A stretch of 64,000 bases of DNA from Mariniradius saccharolyticus AK6 (lineage in GTDB: Bacteria > Bacteroidota > Bacteroidia > Cytophagales > Cyclobacteriaceae): NCBI RefSeq assembly GCF_000330725.2, contig NZ_AMZY02000005.1, forward strand, positions 62,001-126,000, given 5' to 3'. How positions within the stretch are numbered: position 1 is the first letter of the stretch; every line of letters starts with the position of its first letter. The translations under genes were made by a program, and so were the position numbers. The notes under the pieces are model-generated. The model was not told the DNA's origin and ran no database searches. It was given only the letters and a program-made list of their open reading frames with translations. Positions 1 through 8,728 of this stretch are shown piece after piece.

Positions 1-2
1 AG

Positions 3-1496
3 GCACATTGCATTTCCCAATGGGGCTACGACTTTCGCCCACCCTATCTCGAAATAGCAGAAATACGGACGCACCATCCCGCCGTCCCCTGCTTGGCGCT
101 GACGGCTTCCGCCACGCTGATGGTAAAACAGGATATCATCGACAGGCTCAAACTACAGAAGCCCTCTGTTTTTGTAAGATCATTTACGCGAAAAAATCTC
201 AGCTACGCCGTCCGTATGGCGGAAAACAAACTCGAGAAAGCCATTGATATCCTCCGAAGAATCCCTGGATCGGCGATCGTATACGTCCGAAGCAGAAAGG
301 GCACCAAGGAAATCGCGACCACCTTGCAGCAGATGGGCATTTCGGCGACTTTTTACCATGCAGGCCTCGACAATGCCAGCCGTGAAGAACGGCAAGCGAC
401 GTGGAAAGCCAACAAAGTCCGCGTCATGGTGGCCACAAATGCTTTTGGAATGGGGATCGACAAGCCCGATGTGCGCATGGTTATCCACATCGATGTTCCC
501 GAAAATTTGGAAAATTACTACCAAGAAGCGGGGCGTGCCGGCAGGGACGAAAAAAAGGCCTATGCAGTACTGTTGACCAACAAACAGGACCTGGAAGTCC
601 TGGACGAACGGGCACAGAAAGCCTACCCGCCCATAGAATATCTCAGACGCGTCTACCAATCCCTTGCCAACCACTACCGAATGGCCGTAGGCAGCGGCGA
701 AATGGCGAGTTTCGATTTTGACCTTCCCCAATTTGCGGACCAATACAAACTGGAGCCTGTGACGACTTACAACGCCCTGAAAGTCCTGCAGGAAAATGAC
801 TTCGTGGAACTCTCCGAGAGTTTTTTTGCCCCTTCTACCATCCACTTTTTGGTCAATCAAAGCAAGCTGTACGAATTCCAAATCAGCAATGAAAAGCTCG
901 ATCCCTTGATCAAAACCCTGTTGAGAACCTTTGGCGGTGAACTATTTGTCGAATACATCTCTATCCAAGAATCCAAATTGGCCAAATATGCCGGAATCCC
1001 CGAATCAGAGTTGGTCAAACAACTCAAATACCTTGACCAAGTAGGTATTTTGGCCTATCACCCAAGGAAGGATACTCCGCAAATCACCTTCCTGACACCA
1101 AGGTACGATGCAGGAAAGCTGCCACTCGATGTGGCCTGGATCGAATCGAGGAAGAAAAACCACTTAGACAAAGGCAAGGCCATTCAGGACTACGTCGCCA
1201 ACTTGGTCCTTTGCAGATCCCTGCAAATCGCGGCCTATTTTGGGGAAGAAAACGATAAAGCCTGTGGCATCTGTGACGTCTGCCTATCCAAAAAATCCAA
1301 AACGGCACTGCAGCAGGAAAAGATCAGGAAAAGAATTCTCGAAACCTTGGGCATGGGAAAGGTGTTTACCTTGCACAATGTCTCCGAGGTATGTGGCATC
1401 AAACCCGACCCGCTGATAGGTACGCTGCTGAGGGAGTTGGAGGATGAAGGAATTGTGGCTACGCTGCCCGACGGGACAATCAAAATTCAACATTGA
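3..1496 (+). CDS. recQ: ATP-dependent DNA helicase RecQ, C-terminal part (5' end outside window)
   Basis: 3'-5' DNA helicase of the RecQ family, acting in recombination and fork repair. The reading frame is open to the window edge and begins inside helicase motif II (AHCISQWGYDFRP), so the Walker A region lies upstream. About 497 residues are visible. Motif III (LTASAT) is at about 33-38, motif V (VATNAFGMGIDKPDVR) at about 143-158 and motif VI (QEAGRAGRD) at about 174-182. The RecQ zinc site is intact, with cysteines at about 404, 421, 424 and 427. A winged-helix region follows, but no clear HRDC domain is seen; the end is a short helical tail. A TTG at 93 could be mistaken for a start, but homology continues upstream of it. 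The stop overlaps the next start (TGATG), implying cotranscription. Confidence 0.95.
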   Translation, partial: AHCISQWGYDFRPPYLEIAEIRTHHPAVPCLALTASATLMVKQDIIDRLKLQKPSVFVRSFTRKNLSYAVRMAENKLEKAIDILRRIPGSAIVYVRSRKGTKEIATTLQQMGISATFYHAGLDNASREERQATWKANKVRVMVATNAFGMGIDKPDVRMVIHIDVPENLENYYQEAGRAGRDEKKAYAVLLTNKQDLEVLDERAQKAYPPIEYLRRVYQSLANHYRMAVGSGEMASFDFDLPQFADQYKLEPVTTYNALKVLQENDFVELSESFFAPSTIHFLVNQSKLYEFQISNEKLDPLIKTLLRTFGGELFVEYISIQESKLAKYAGIPESELVKQLKYLDQVGILAYHPRKDTPQITFLTPRYDAGKLPLDVAWIESRKKNHLDKGKAIQDYVANLVLCRSLQIAAYFGEENDKACGICDVCLSKKSKTALQQEKIRKRILETLGMGKVFTLHNVSEVCGIKPDPLIGTLLRELEDEGIVATLPDGTIKIQH

Positions 1497-2083
1497 TGGC
1501 TTCATTTATCGAGGATCTGTTCAGTAAACTGTTTCCGAAAAAGTCCCTGCCGTTTTCCCACAAAGAAAACTTCAACCAAACCACGGCAGATTCCGAGGAA
1601 TTGGAAAATTGGCTGAAGGGCGATGAAGCGAAGGATTTATTGGGAATGATTTCCAAAAACTACCATTTCAAAAAATCCGGAATCCAAGCCCATCCTGAAA
1701 TCCATATTCTCAACTCGCCTTACGCCAACGGATTTGCTGTCAGTTTTGAAAATCCGCTGACTTCCAAAACTTTTTCCCAACTTTTCTTTGCTTTTGGACT
1801 GCGAATGTTAGATTTGGGATACCATCGCGTCAGTCTTGACCGGAAGATGGAGGAAATCAACGAACAGGTCAAGACCACCGAAAAACAGTACTTCAAACCG
1901 CCTTTGTCAAGTGCTGATTTTTCCCAGAAAATTGACCAACTCTATGGAAACGTCAGCATAGAAAAGGTCAGCATCAACGATAAACCCAGCTTTTTGAAGG
2001 TTTTGGTAACTGTCTACTCAGATCACCTGTACCAAAAAGCCAAACCATTTGACGAGTTTATCGAAGCATTATTCCAACATTAA
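1496..2083 (+). CDS. Hypothetical protein, 195 aa
   Basis: I do not recognise this protein. It is soluble in appearance: there is no signal peptide or membrane segment, and the composition is mixed alpha/beta with many Lys, Phe and Ser residues. The start is ATG 1496, which shares one base with the recQ stop (TGATG); a TTG three bases earlier is also possible. A central stretch (about 70-105, NSPYANGFAVSFENP then FFAFGLRMLDLGYHRVS) looks like the folded core. It lies six bases before the Nudix gene, so translation is probably coupled along recQ, this gene and the Nudix gene. No function is assigned. Confidence 0.8.
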   Translation: MASFIEDLFSKLFPKKSLPFSHKENFNQTTADSEELENWLKGDEAKDLLGMISKNYHFKKSGIQAHPEIHILNSPYANGFAVSFENPLTSKTFSQLFFAFGLRMLDLGYHRVSLDRKMEEINEQVKTTEKQYFKPPLSSADFSQKIDQLYGNVSIEKVSINDKPSFLKVLVTVYSDHLYQKAKPFDEFIEALFQH

Positions 2084-2089
2084 TCCGCT

Positions 2090-2641
2090 ATGGACCGCAA
2101 ATCACTCAGAGAATCACTCGAAAATTACCGTACGCCTTTCGAAGAAGAAGCCACTTTCCTGGAAGACTTCATCCAATTGACTTATGACGAGAAAGCCTAC
2201 CTTCGGGAAAGATTACAAGGCCACTTCACTGCCTCTGCTTGGATTGTCAACAAGACGCGGACACATACCCTCCTCACGCTTCACCGCAAACTGAATCGCT
2301 GGCTGCAGTTGGGTGGACATGCGGATGGTAACGAAAACCTGCTTGAAGTCGCCATGTTGGAAGCCCAGGAGGAAAGTGGCCTCAGTTCGCTCAGGTTTGT
2401 GGATCGACGGATTTTTGACATCGACAGACACATGATACCCCAGCGCGGTGATGTACCCGAGCATTTTCACTACGACGTTCGGTTTTTGATCGAAGCAGAG
2501 AGTGATGAGCCCTTGCAGATTTCTTCCGAAAGTATGGATTTGGCTTGGATGCCATTTGATGCAGTAGAGGACTTGGTCGGCAACAGTCCTTCCATCCTGC
2601 GTATGCTGGAAAAAACCAGCAAATCAGAAATCCTCATGTAG
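2090..2641 (+). CDS. Nudix hydrolase
   Basis: Hydrolase that should cleave a nucleoside diphosphate linked to another moiety, in the cytoplasm, using Mg2+. The Nudix box is at residues 76-98 and fits Gx5Ex7xExxEExGL: G76, E82, E91, E94, E95, G97 and L98 are present, so the metal-binding glutamates are kept. The usual Arg before the first catalytic Glu is Leu90 here. A roughly 45-residue helical N-terminal extension precedes the core, and the length of 183 residues is somewhat above a minimal Nudix protein. The substrate cannot be told from the sequence. The gene is six bases after the hypothetical gene and 12 bases before the thioesterase gene. Confidence 0.9.
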   Translation: MDRKSLRESLENYRTPFEEEATFLEDFIQLTYDEKAYLRERLQGHFTASAWIVNKTRTHTLLTLHRKLNRWLQLGGHADGNENLLEVAMLEAQEESGLSSLRFVDRRIFDIDRHMIPQRGDVPEHFHYDVRFLIEAESDEPLQISSESMDLAWMPFDAVEDLVGNSPSILRMLEKTSKSEILM

Positions 2642-2653
2642 TTGGTACAATCC

Positions 2654-3088
2654 ATGAAAAAATATTCCCCAGAAGAGGTTCAGGCCTCTTTTTCTTTTTC
2701 CGTCCCCATCCAAGTCCGTCTGTCGGACATCGATGGCTATATGCATGTCAACAATGGAATTTACTTCAACTATTTGGAACACGCCCGGGCAATGTACCTG
2801 TACCAAGCCTGTGGTTGGGATGTGATGGATATCGGGACCGTAGTAGCCAATATCCAAATCAATTACCGGAAGCCAATCCACGCCGAAGACAGTCCGATTG
2901 TCTTCGTGACCTGCACGGAGATTGGGCGAAGTTCATTCGTATTGGAACAGGTAATTATGGGGAAAGATAAGGAAGGAAATCAGGTGGTCTTCGCAGAGTC
3001 GACGACGACTATGGTTGCCGTGGATATGAAGACCATGCGCCCAGTTCCTGTCCCGGAAGCTTACGCCGCCAAATTGCGGTCCAGCTAA
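2654..3088 (+). CDS. Acyl-CoA thioesterase, hotdog fold (4HBT family)
   Basis: Probable acyl-CoA thioesterase of the 4-hydroxybenzoyl-CoA thioesterase/YbgC type, 144 residues, cytoplasmic. The family signature is clear near the N-terminus: VRLSDIDGYMHVNNGIYFNY (residues 21-40), with D25 and D27 next to HVNN; one Asp is the usual catalytic residue. The LEHAR helix follows. The family favours acyl or aryl-CoA substrates; which one is used here is unknown. I chose ATG 2654 rather than the in-frame TTG at 2642 because MKKYSPEEVQ is a natural N-terminus. The promoter of the next gene lies inside the last codons of this one. Confidence 0.88.
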   Translation: MKKYSPEEVQASFSFSVPIQVRLSDIDGYMHVNNGIYFNYLEHARAMYLYQACGWDVMDIGTVVANIQINYRKPIHAEDSPIVFVTCTEIGRSSFVLEQVIMGKDKEGNQVVFAESTTTMVAVDMKTMRPVPVPEAYAAKLRSS

Positions 3089-3102
3089 TTTCCCTATCTT
3101 TG
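3074..3102 (+). promoter_or_regulatory. Bacteroidota-type promoter for the TPR lipoprotein
   Basis: TATCTTTG at 3095-3102 matches the -7 consensus TAnnTTTG exactly, with TTG at 3074-3076 as the -33 element (18 bases between). Transcription would begin at about 3109, giving a leader of roughly 12 bases before GTG 3121. Confidence 0.7.
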
Positions 3103-3120
3103 CGCAAAAATCCCCATACC

Positions 3121-3828
3121 GTGCGCAAATCCGTCTTATTTGTTTTCCTTTTCGCGATGATCTTCGCTTGCAGTCCTTCCGAACAGGAGCTGATGGACGA
3201 GGGCATCAAACTATTGGAAGCCTCCGAACTCGAGAAGTCAATAGAATTTTTTGATCGAGTCCTAGAGAAAAACGCCAACAATACGACTGCCCTCAACGCC
3301 AAAGGTGTGGCACTTTACCAATTGAAAAAATACGATGCTGCGATCGAAGCATTCACACTTTCCATATCTGCCGACAGCACATCCTACAAGCCTTTCTTCA
3401 ACCGTGGCAACGCCTACCTTGAAAAAAAATCATTCAAGGAAGCCGTGATGGATTACAACCAAGCCAATGGACTGGATCCGAGCGTACTCGATGTCAATTA
3501 CAACCGCGGGCTCGCACTTCTCGGCATGGAATCCTACGAAGACGCCATCTTTGATTTTGACCAAGTGATCCAACAAGACCCGAATCGCGCTTTGGCTCAT
3601 TTCAACAAAGCCAAGGCCCTATTGGGCAACAACGACCCCGTGGCCGCCGCCAACTCGCTCGTGGCGACCGTAAACCTGGACAAGCAAAATGGCCCGGCAT
3701 ACTATCTGCTTGGTGTCACGCAGATGAGCGCTTTTGGGCAAAAGGAAGAAGGCTGCGCCAACCTGAAAATGGCATTGAGCTTGGGCTTCTCCGAGGCCAA
3801 AACTTGGATCGATGATTTTTGCAAATAA
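3121..3828 (+). CDS. TPR-repeat lipoprotein
   Basis: Envelope lipoprotein of 235 residues built from tetratricopeptide repeats, probably a scaffold for protein-protein contacts. The N-terminus MRKSVLFVFLFAMIFAC is a lipoprotein signal with the modified Cys at residue 17. At least five TPR units follow (for example ALNAKGVALYQLKKYDAAIEAF and FFNRGNAYLEKKSFKEAVMDY), covering about residues 20-200. GTG 3121 is chosen because it places the signal peptide at the very start and lies just downstream of a perfect TAnnTTTG promoter; a TTG at 3100 would sit inside that promoter. The Sua5 gene follows after two bases. No partner can be named. Confidence 0.85.
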   Translation: MRKSVLFVFLFAMIFACSPSEQELMDEGIKLLEASELEKSIEFFDRVLEKNANNTTALNAKGVALYQLKKYDAAIEAFTLSISADSTSYKPFFNRGNAYLEKKSFKEAVMDYNQANGLDPSVLDVNYNRGLALLGMESYEDAIFDFDQVIQQDPNRALAHFNKAKALLGNNDPVAAANSLVATVNLDKQNGPAYYLLGVTQMSAFGQKEEGCANLKMALSLGFSEAKTWIDDFCK

Positions 3829-3830
3829 TA

Positions 3831-4799
3831 ATGGCTCAAATCGGAACGGATATAGAAAAGGCAAAAGCTTTGCTCGAATCGGGGGAGTTGGTTGCCATCC
3901 CGACTGAAACGGTATACGGACTGGCTGGCAACGCATTGAATCCTGATGCGGTTGCCAAAATTTTCTCCGTGAAAAACCGCCCGAGTTTTGACCCCCTGAT
4001 TATCCATACCGACAGCCTCGAGAAAGTCCGCAAATTCACACTCGATATTCCAGCGCCACTGGACAGATTGGCAGCACATTTTTGGCCGGGACCTTTGACG
4101 CTTCTTTTGCCAAAAAAAACCATTGTGCCCGATCTCGTCACGAGCGGCTTGGATACCGTGGCCGTCCGAATTCCGCAACATACACTCACGCTGCGCCTAT
4201 TGGAAGCACTTGATTTTCCCTTGGCTGCACCGAGTGCAAATCCCTTTGGCTATATCAGTCCCACCACGGCAGCACACGTGCAAGACCAATTAGGTGACAA
4301 AATCCCCTACATTCTAGACGGCGGACCCAGCCAAGTCGGCCTCGAAAGTACGATTGTAGGTTTGGAGAACGGTGAAGTTACCGTTTATCGCTTGGGGGGA
4401 TTGGAAGTTGCAGCCATTGAAACAATAGTCGGTCCCGTCAAAATCATGGCCCACTCCAGCAGCAATCCCAAATCTCCCGGAATGCTGAAAAGCCATTATG
4501 CCCCAAAGGCTTCCTTTGTCTTGGGGGATTTGAAAACACTAGTCCCGATGTATCAGAAAAGCGAAATGCCATTTGGTATTCTTTCATTCTCGAGGAAGTT
4601 CAAAGACATGCCTGAGCAGTTCCAAAAGCAATTGAGCAAAAAGGGTGATCTTGCTGAGGCGGCGAAAAATCTTTTTGCCCACATGAGGGCTTTGGATAGC
4701 GTGGATGTTTCCGTAATTTTAGCGGAGCTTTTGCCGGACGATGGTTTGGGGAAAGCGATCAACGATCGATTGAAAAGGGCTGCGGCGGGGGAAGACTAG
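3831..4799 (+). CDS. L-threonylcarbamoyladenylate synthase (Sua5/TsaC, long form)
   Basis: Makes threonylcarbamoyl-AMP from Thr, bicarbonate and ATP, the first step of t6A37 modification of tRNAs reading ANN codons. The 322-residue product has the YrdC-like domain at about 5-195, with the binding motifs PTETVYGL (24-31) and FSVKNRP (45-51) and the SAPSAN-like segment AAPSANPFG. A C-terminal Sua5 domain follows, joined by the conserved SPGMLKSHYAPKA segment (about 215-227); this makes it the long Sua5 type rather than short TsaC. Start ATG 3831 lies two bases after the stop of the TPR lipoprotein gene, so the two are probably cotranscribed. Confidence 0.93.
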   Translation: MAQIGTDIEKAKALLESGELVAIPTETVYGLAGNALNPDAVAKIFSVKNRPSFDPLIIHTDSLEKVRKFTLDIPAPLDRLAAHFWPGPLTLLLPKKTIVPDLVTSGLDTVAVRIPQHTLTLRLLEALDFPLAAPSANPFGYISPTTAAHVQDQLGDKIPYILDGGPSQVGLESTIVGLENGEVTVYRLGGLEVAAIETIVGPVKIMAHSSSNPKSPGMLKSHYAPKASFVLGDLKTLVPMYQKSEMPFGILSFSRKFKDMPEQFQKQLSKKGDLAEAAKNLFAHMRALDSVDVSVILAELLPDDGLGKAINDRLKRAAAGED

Positions 4800-4975
4800 A
4801 CTTAATCGTACGAAGTACCAAGTACAATGTACCAAGAATTTCCCCTTCGCAATTGGACAGAGTCATGAAAATCTAAGGCACTAACTGTGGACTATTGACC
4901 ATAGACTCCCCAATAACTCAATAACCTATAACCAATTTACCAATTCCGCTTTCAACCTTTTAAACATAATAAACC
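4800..4975. repeat. Intergenic spacer with short repeated phrases
   Basis: 176 bases without a gene between the Sua5 gene and pgk. It contains GTACCAAG twice (4815-4822 and 4829-4836), an imperfect inverted phrase GGACTATTGACCATAGACTCC (first base 4889) and CAATAACTCAATAACC (from 4911). A similar CTCAATAACCCAATAA phrase occurs before infB at 36953. No clear TAnnTTTG promoter is seen for pgk. Confidence 0.5.
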
Positions 4976-6175
4976 ATGAGTCAACGCATCAAGAGTGTGG
5001 CGCAGATCAATTTTAAGGGAAAAAGAGCCCTCATTCGGGTGGATTTCAACGTTCCTTTGGACGAGAATCTTCAAGTCTCGGACGATACCCGGATTTCCGC
5101 AGCCATGCCAACCATCCAGAAAATCCTCCAAGATGGAGGTTCGGTCATTTTGATGTCCCATTTGGGCAGGCCAAAAGACGGGCCGACCGATAAGTATTCC
5201 CTTCGGCATGTCATCAGCAACCTTGAAAAACTTGTGGGCACCAAAGTCAAATTTGCCACGGATTGCATCGGAGAAGATGCCAAGTCTTTGGCTGCAGGAC
5301 TTCAGCCTGGAGAGGTACTTTTGCTGGAAAACCTGCGATTCTACAAGGAGGAAGAAAAAGGTGATGAGGCCTTTGCGGAGAAACTCTCCAAACTCGGAGA
5401 TATCTACGTCAATGATGCGTTTGGTACTGCCCACCGTGCGCACGCATCCACAGCAGTAATCGCGAAATATTTCGATACCAAAGCCACGGGCTACCTGATG
5501 CTTTCCGAATTGGAAAATGCGGACAAAGTCCTTGAGCATCCAGAAAGACCTTACACCGCCATCATGGGCGGCGCGAAGATTTCCGACAAGATTTTGATTA
5601 TCGAACGCCTCTTGGACAAGGTGGACAACCTCATCATCGGCGGAGGTATGTCCTACACGTTCTCAAAGGCACAAGGCGGAACGATTGGTGATTCACTTTG
5701 CGAGGCAGATAAACTCGATTACGTATTGGAATTGATGGCAAAAGCCAAAGAGAAAGGTGTGAACCTGATTTTGCCATTGGATACCGTGATTTCCACCAAG
5801 TTTGCCAACGATGCAGAGCAGGGATTGGCCAAAGCCGGGCAAATCCCTGACGGATGGATGGGCTTGGATATCGGGCCTGAGACCAGGAAGCTTTTCGCCG
5901 ATGTGGTCAAAGCCTCCAAAACCATTCTTTGGAATGGCCCAATGGGCGTATTCGAAATGTCGAGTTTCGTACACGGCACGATCGCCGTGGCGGAGGCTAT
6001 TGCCGAAGCAACAGAAAAAGGCGCCTTTTCCCTCATCGGTGGCGGCGACTCCGCAGCAGCAGTCAACAAGTTTGGATTCGGGGAAAAAGTATCCTATGTA
6101 TCGACAGGCGGCGGTGCTTTGCTCGAACACATGGAAGGCAAAGTCCTCCCCGGTGTAGCAGCTTTGGCTGAATAA
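4976..6175 (+). CDS. pgk: Phosphoglycerate kinase
   Basis: Glycolytic enzyme that transfers phosphate between 1,3-bisphosphoglycerate and ADP, in the cytoplasm. The 399-residue length is normal for the family. The substrate-binding signature [10 protein letters not shown] is at 21-30, SHLGRP at about 61-66, the [10 protein letters not shown] segment near 150, and the nucleotide site near the C-terminus carries GGGDSAAA. Start ATG 4976 begins [10 protein letters not shown]. The gene stands alone after a 176-base spacer and is followed by a strong hairpin terminator. Confidence 0.98.
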   Translation: MSQRIKSVAQINFKGKRALIRVDFNVPLDENLQVSDDTRISAAMPTIQKILQDGGSVILMSHLGRPKDGPTDKYSLRHVISNLEKLVGTKVKFATDCIGEDAKSLAAGLQPGEVLLLENLRFYKEEEKGDEAFAEKLSKLGDIYVNDAFGTAHRAHASTAVIAKYFDTKATGYLMLSELENADKVLEHPERPYTAIMGGAKISDKILIIERLLDKVDNLIIGGGMSYTFSKAQGGTIGDSLCEADKLDYVLELMAKAKEKGVNLILPLDTVISTKFANDAEQGLAKAGQIPDGWMGLDIGPETRKLFADVVKASKTILWNGPMGVFEMSSFVHGTIAVAEAIAEATEKGAFSLIGGGDSAAAVNKFGFGEKVSYVSTGGGALLEHMEGKVLPGVAALAE

Positions 6176-6198
6176 AAATTTGGGAATGTTCATAAACG

Positions 6199-6226
6199 AA
6201 AAAGGACCGGGAGATCGGTCCTTTTT
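6199..6226. terminator. Bidirectional terminator between pgk and a lipoprotein gene
   Basis: An 11-bp stem AAAAAGGACCG (6199-6209) pairs with CGGTCCTTTTT (6216-6226) across a 6-base loop, and the T run continues to 6227. The A and T runs on either side allow it to work for pgk (+) and for the converging gene ending at 6273 (-). Confidence 0.85.
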
Positions 6227-6272
6227 TGTTTATAAGAATCTTAATTAAGCTGGGGCTTCTTGTATAAATACC

Positions 6273-7388
6273 TCAACTCGGGAGATACTGCTTGATATAC
6301 ATTTTTCTTTCAACCAATACCTTCTTTTTTCCTTTAAAAAGCATATCGATGTGATCCTCATACCCTGTGTTTTCATTGTAGATTATCGAGAGCATCAAGG
6401 TGGGATTTGATAGGTCGGGGTTGAAATCCAAGACAGACAGAATTTGAGGAGGAATTTCCAAAATCTTAAAGTTACGTTCCTTTGAGAGTACCTCCCAATA
6501 AATCCTCCTGTACCCAGGTAGGCCAGGATTTATCTTGAACTCAAAATTCTGTTGCTGATATGTAAATGCCGTCGGTTGAATGATTTGAAAGTCTGTTAAT
6601 TTTTTGCTGCCAACCTCTATCTCCCAATCATACGTCAATTCGATCATTTCTGGTGCTTTGTTCCAGTTTTCATAGCTATAACTTTTTACTGTACCGCCGG
6701 GTGCCAGACCCTCCATTTTGATTCTCCCTCCTATATACCAATAGAAATAATCAAATGCCTTCGGAAAAGGAATTGTTATCGTGCTTGTTGTTTCCTCACC
6801 ATTATGGATTAGAAAAGTCTTCCTGAAGTCAGATTCACCCATTTTTTCCAGTGCATACACCGAACTTACTATCGAACCTTCTTTTGGTGGGTCGACTTTC
6901 AAAACCCTATCAAGAGGTCCGGAGTATTGCGGAGGGTACTCTTGTTGATCCCCTTTGTGTTCAAGTTCCCATGTACTATTAGGGTCAATTCCCGTATAGG
7001 TTATAAACGAATGGTTCATATTCCACACAGACCATGCGAAAGTGACATTTACGAGTTCATTTTTCGGTAAAACAAACTCAGTGATGGAATTGACAGATGA
7101 TTGTTTGAAATCAACCAAGCTGCCGTCCATCTTGTGAATCATGATCCAGAATTTCCCACTACCAAAAACAGCATAGTTCTTGTTAATAAATTTAAATACA
7201 GTTTCATTTGGTCCGATTAGGGGGCCCTGTTCTTTAGGTTCATCTTCTTTTGGTTTTTCAGGGATAGGCTCTTCCTTTTTTGGATCTTCCAGTATAGGGT
7301 CCTCAATCGCGGGCTCTTCAGTGGATTGGCAAGAAAGAGCAAATGCAAAGAAAAAAATGAGTAGAATCTTTATTGGAGAACCTTTCAT
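6273..7388 (-). CDS. Hypothetical lipoprotein with Pro/Glu-rich spacer
   Basis: I do not recognise the folded part. The N-terminus MKGSPIKILLIFFFAFALSC is a lipoprotein signal (lipid Cys at about 20). It is followed by a low-complexity tether at about 22-58 built from EEP, EDP and EKP units, which would hold the rest away from the membrane. The remainder (about 60-371) is rich in aromatic residues and beta-prone, as in surface lipoproteins. The DNA is visibly A+T-richer than the housekeeping genes around it. Together with the next two small genes it forms a pocket of unrecognised genes between pgk and the GH3 gene. Confidence 0.8.
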   Translation of the reverse strand: MKGSPIKILLIFFFAFALSCQSTEEPAIEDPILEDPKKEEPIPEKPKEDEPKEQGPLIGPNETVFKFINKNYAVFGSGKFWIMIHKMDGSLVDFKQSSVNSITEFVLPKNELVNVTFAWSVWNMNHSFITYTGIDPNSTWELEHKGDQQEYPPQYSGPLDRVLKVDPPKEGSIVSSVYALEKMGESDFRKTFLIHNGEETTSTITIPFPKAFDYFYWYIGGRIKMEGLAPGGTVKSYSYENWNKAPEMIELTYDWEIEVGSKKLTDFQIIQPTAFTYQQQNFEFKINPGLPGYRRIYWEVLSKERNFKILEIPPQILSVLDFNPDLSNPTLMLSIIYNENTGYEDHIDMLFKGKKKVLVERKMYIKQYLPS

Positions 7389-7528
7389 AATCTAATTGTT
7401 TATCCAAATTAAGACAAAACTAGGTAATGAATCAACTAATGATGCCTATATTTTTTTGGATATTTTTACCTCATCGTTTGATGTTAACGAAGGCATGCTT
7501 CTAATTGACTTTTTCGCTTGTTGACCTC

Positions 7529-8203
7529 TTAACTCACCCACAACACGTATTCTTTCACCCGTTCCCACGATCCTTGTTTGTTCACATAAAGCACGATTTC
7601 TTCCTTCGCACACAAAGGACCACAGAAATAGTAATGCTGGATTAAAGCATACTTTCTTTCCGTATCGAAAACCGGTTTTGAAAACTGGTGAAAGCTGTTC
7701 GGCAGCTCAGCTGGCAATTCATTTTCAATTTGGGACACCACTTCCTCCCAAGCAGAATGTATTTCAGAGATCTCTCTTGGAGTAAGGCAATTGTACTTCG
7801 GTAGTTTTTCAGAATCCCAAAGCCAGGTTTTGAATACAATTCCCTCAAGAAGCTCATTCCGTTTGGAACTAGGCAGTATCGACTCATCGACCGATCCTAG
7901 AAAGGCGTCAACATCGCTATGGAACTTTCTTGTATTGATCTGAAGATGTGGAAGAGTTTCGCTTTCGGCAATTTCGGGCTTTATCTCCATCAGAAAATCA
8001 TACGCTATCTTATCATCGATTACTTCAAACCTAGCATGCGTGAGGACTTCAAAAGCCTCATCGTCAAGGCGACTCTCCCAAAAATTCCCATAAACAAAAA
8101 CAGCTGCAGCGATCAGAACCAAGAAAACAGCACCGATAAGGGAAAAACTCCTGCCATGAAGGGCGCTTTGGCTTCTCGACATTCGTTTAATTCTTTTTGT
8201 CAT
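7529..8203 (-). CDS. Hypothetical single-pass membrane protein
   Basis: 224 residues, not recognised. A basic N-terminus (MTKRIKRMSRSQS) is followed by one hydrophobic segment at about 22-42 (SLIGAVFLVLIAAAVFVYG), which would act as an uncleaved anchor with the acidic remainder outside. The C-terminal part has several Cys residues (CGPLCAKEE near 205), suggesting a possible disulfide in the periplasm. It lies 140 bases upstream of the lipoprotein gene on the same strand. Base composition is A+T-rich like that gene. Confidence 0.75.
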   Translation of the reverse strand: MTKRIKRMSRSQSALHGRSFSLIGAVFLVLIAAAVFVYGNFWESRLDDEAFEVLTHARFEVIDDKIAYDFLMEIKPEIAESETLPHLQINTRKFHSDVDAFLGSVDESILPSSKRNELLEGIVFKTWLWDSEKLPKYNCLTPREISEIHSAWEEVVSQIENELPAELPNSFHQFSKPVFDTERKYALIQHYYFCGPLCAKEEIVLYVNKQGSWERVKEYVLWVS

Positions 8204-8397
8204 AGGAGAAATCGGGAAACACGATACCTAAATATATAAAAATGATTGTATACATTTCTCCTCATAGAAAAAATCCCTCTCAAAATCCTGCCATGACAAA
8301 AAAATTTACATAACATCACGTACTACAAACCTTCACGAAGCTCTGAAAAAAGTCAACCTGATGTAAATGGTCTCCGTCACATTTCCAATTCTTTCTG

Positions 8398-8426
8398 TTT
8401 GAGAATACCTAAAATTGCTAACTTTG
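8398..8426 (+). promoter_or_regulatory. Bacteroidota-type promoter
   Basis: TTTG at 8398-8401 and TAACTTTG at 8419-8426 are separated by 17 bases and match the TTTG-N17-TAnnTTTG pattern. Transcription would start near 8433, about 14 bases before the lipoprotein ATG at 8447. Confidence 0.75.
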
Positions 8427-8446
8427 ACCGACTTACATCTAATTCA

Positions 8447-8677
8447 ATGAAAAAGTTACTGATTCTCATTGTCGTCATCGCATTGTCTTCTTGCTCGGAC
8501 ATAGACGAGATCAGCGAACCCTGTATCGTCAAATTGAGGGACGGCTCCTCGATCGTGATTGAAACCGATATCCGTATAAATCAACGCACTGGCACCATTA
8601 CCTATCGCAATGCGGACGGAGACTTGAGGTCCATTTTCCAGGAAGACTATGAAGACTATCGTTGTGGCGCCAATTAA
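8447..8677 (+). CDS. Small hypothetical lipoprotein, 76 aa
   Basis: Short lipoprotein of unknown function. MKKLLILIVVIALSSC gives a lipobox with the lipid Cys at residue 16; about 60 exposed residues follow, with two more Cys that could pair. ATG 8447 is chosen because it puts the signal peptide at the start and lies just after a strong TAnnTTTG promoter; a longer reading from TTG 8399 would run through the promoter. A shared terminator lies after the stop and before the converging GH3 gene. Confidence 0.75.
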   Translation: MKKLLILIVVIALSSCSDIDEISEPCIVKLRDGSSIVIETDIRINQRTGTITYRNADGDLRSIFQEDYEDYRCGAN

Positions 8678-8704
8678 GCACAATAGGCGATTTGAAAAAT
8701 AAAA

Positions 8705-8728
8705 AAAAGGCGGGAGTTCCCGCCTTTT
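8705..8728. terminator. Bidirectional terminator
   Basis: AAAAGGCGGG (8705-8714) and CCCGCCTTTT (8719-8728) form a 10-bp stem with a 4-base loop AGTT. It lies between the small lipoprotein gene (+) and the GH3 gene (-), ending immediately before the GH3 stop codon at 8729. Confidence 0.85.

Noticed and set aside
180-881. 233-codon minus-strand frame opposite recQ
   Set aside because: It lies fully inside recQ motifs V-VI and reads as a mirror of conserved codons; no motif of its own.
1-1496. recQ as a truncated pseudogene
   Set aside because: The frame is open to the window edge and starts in motif II, so the missing part is due to the window boundary.
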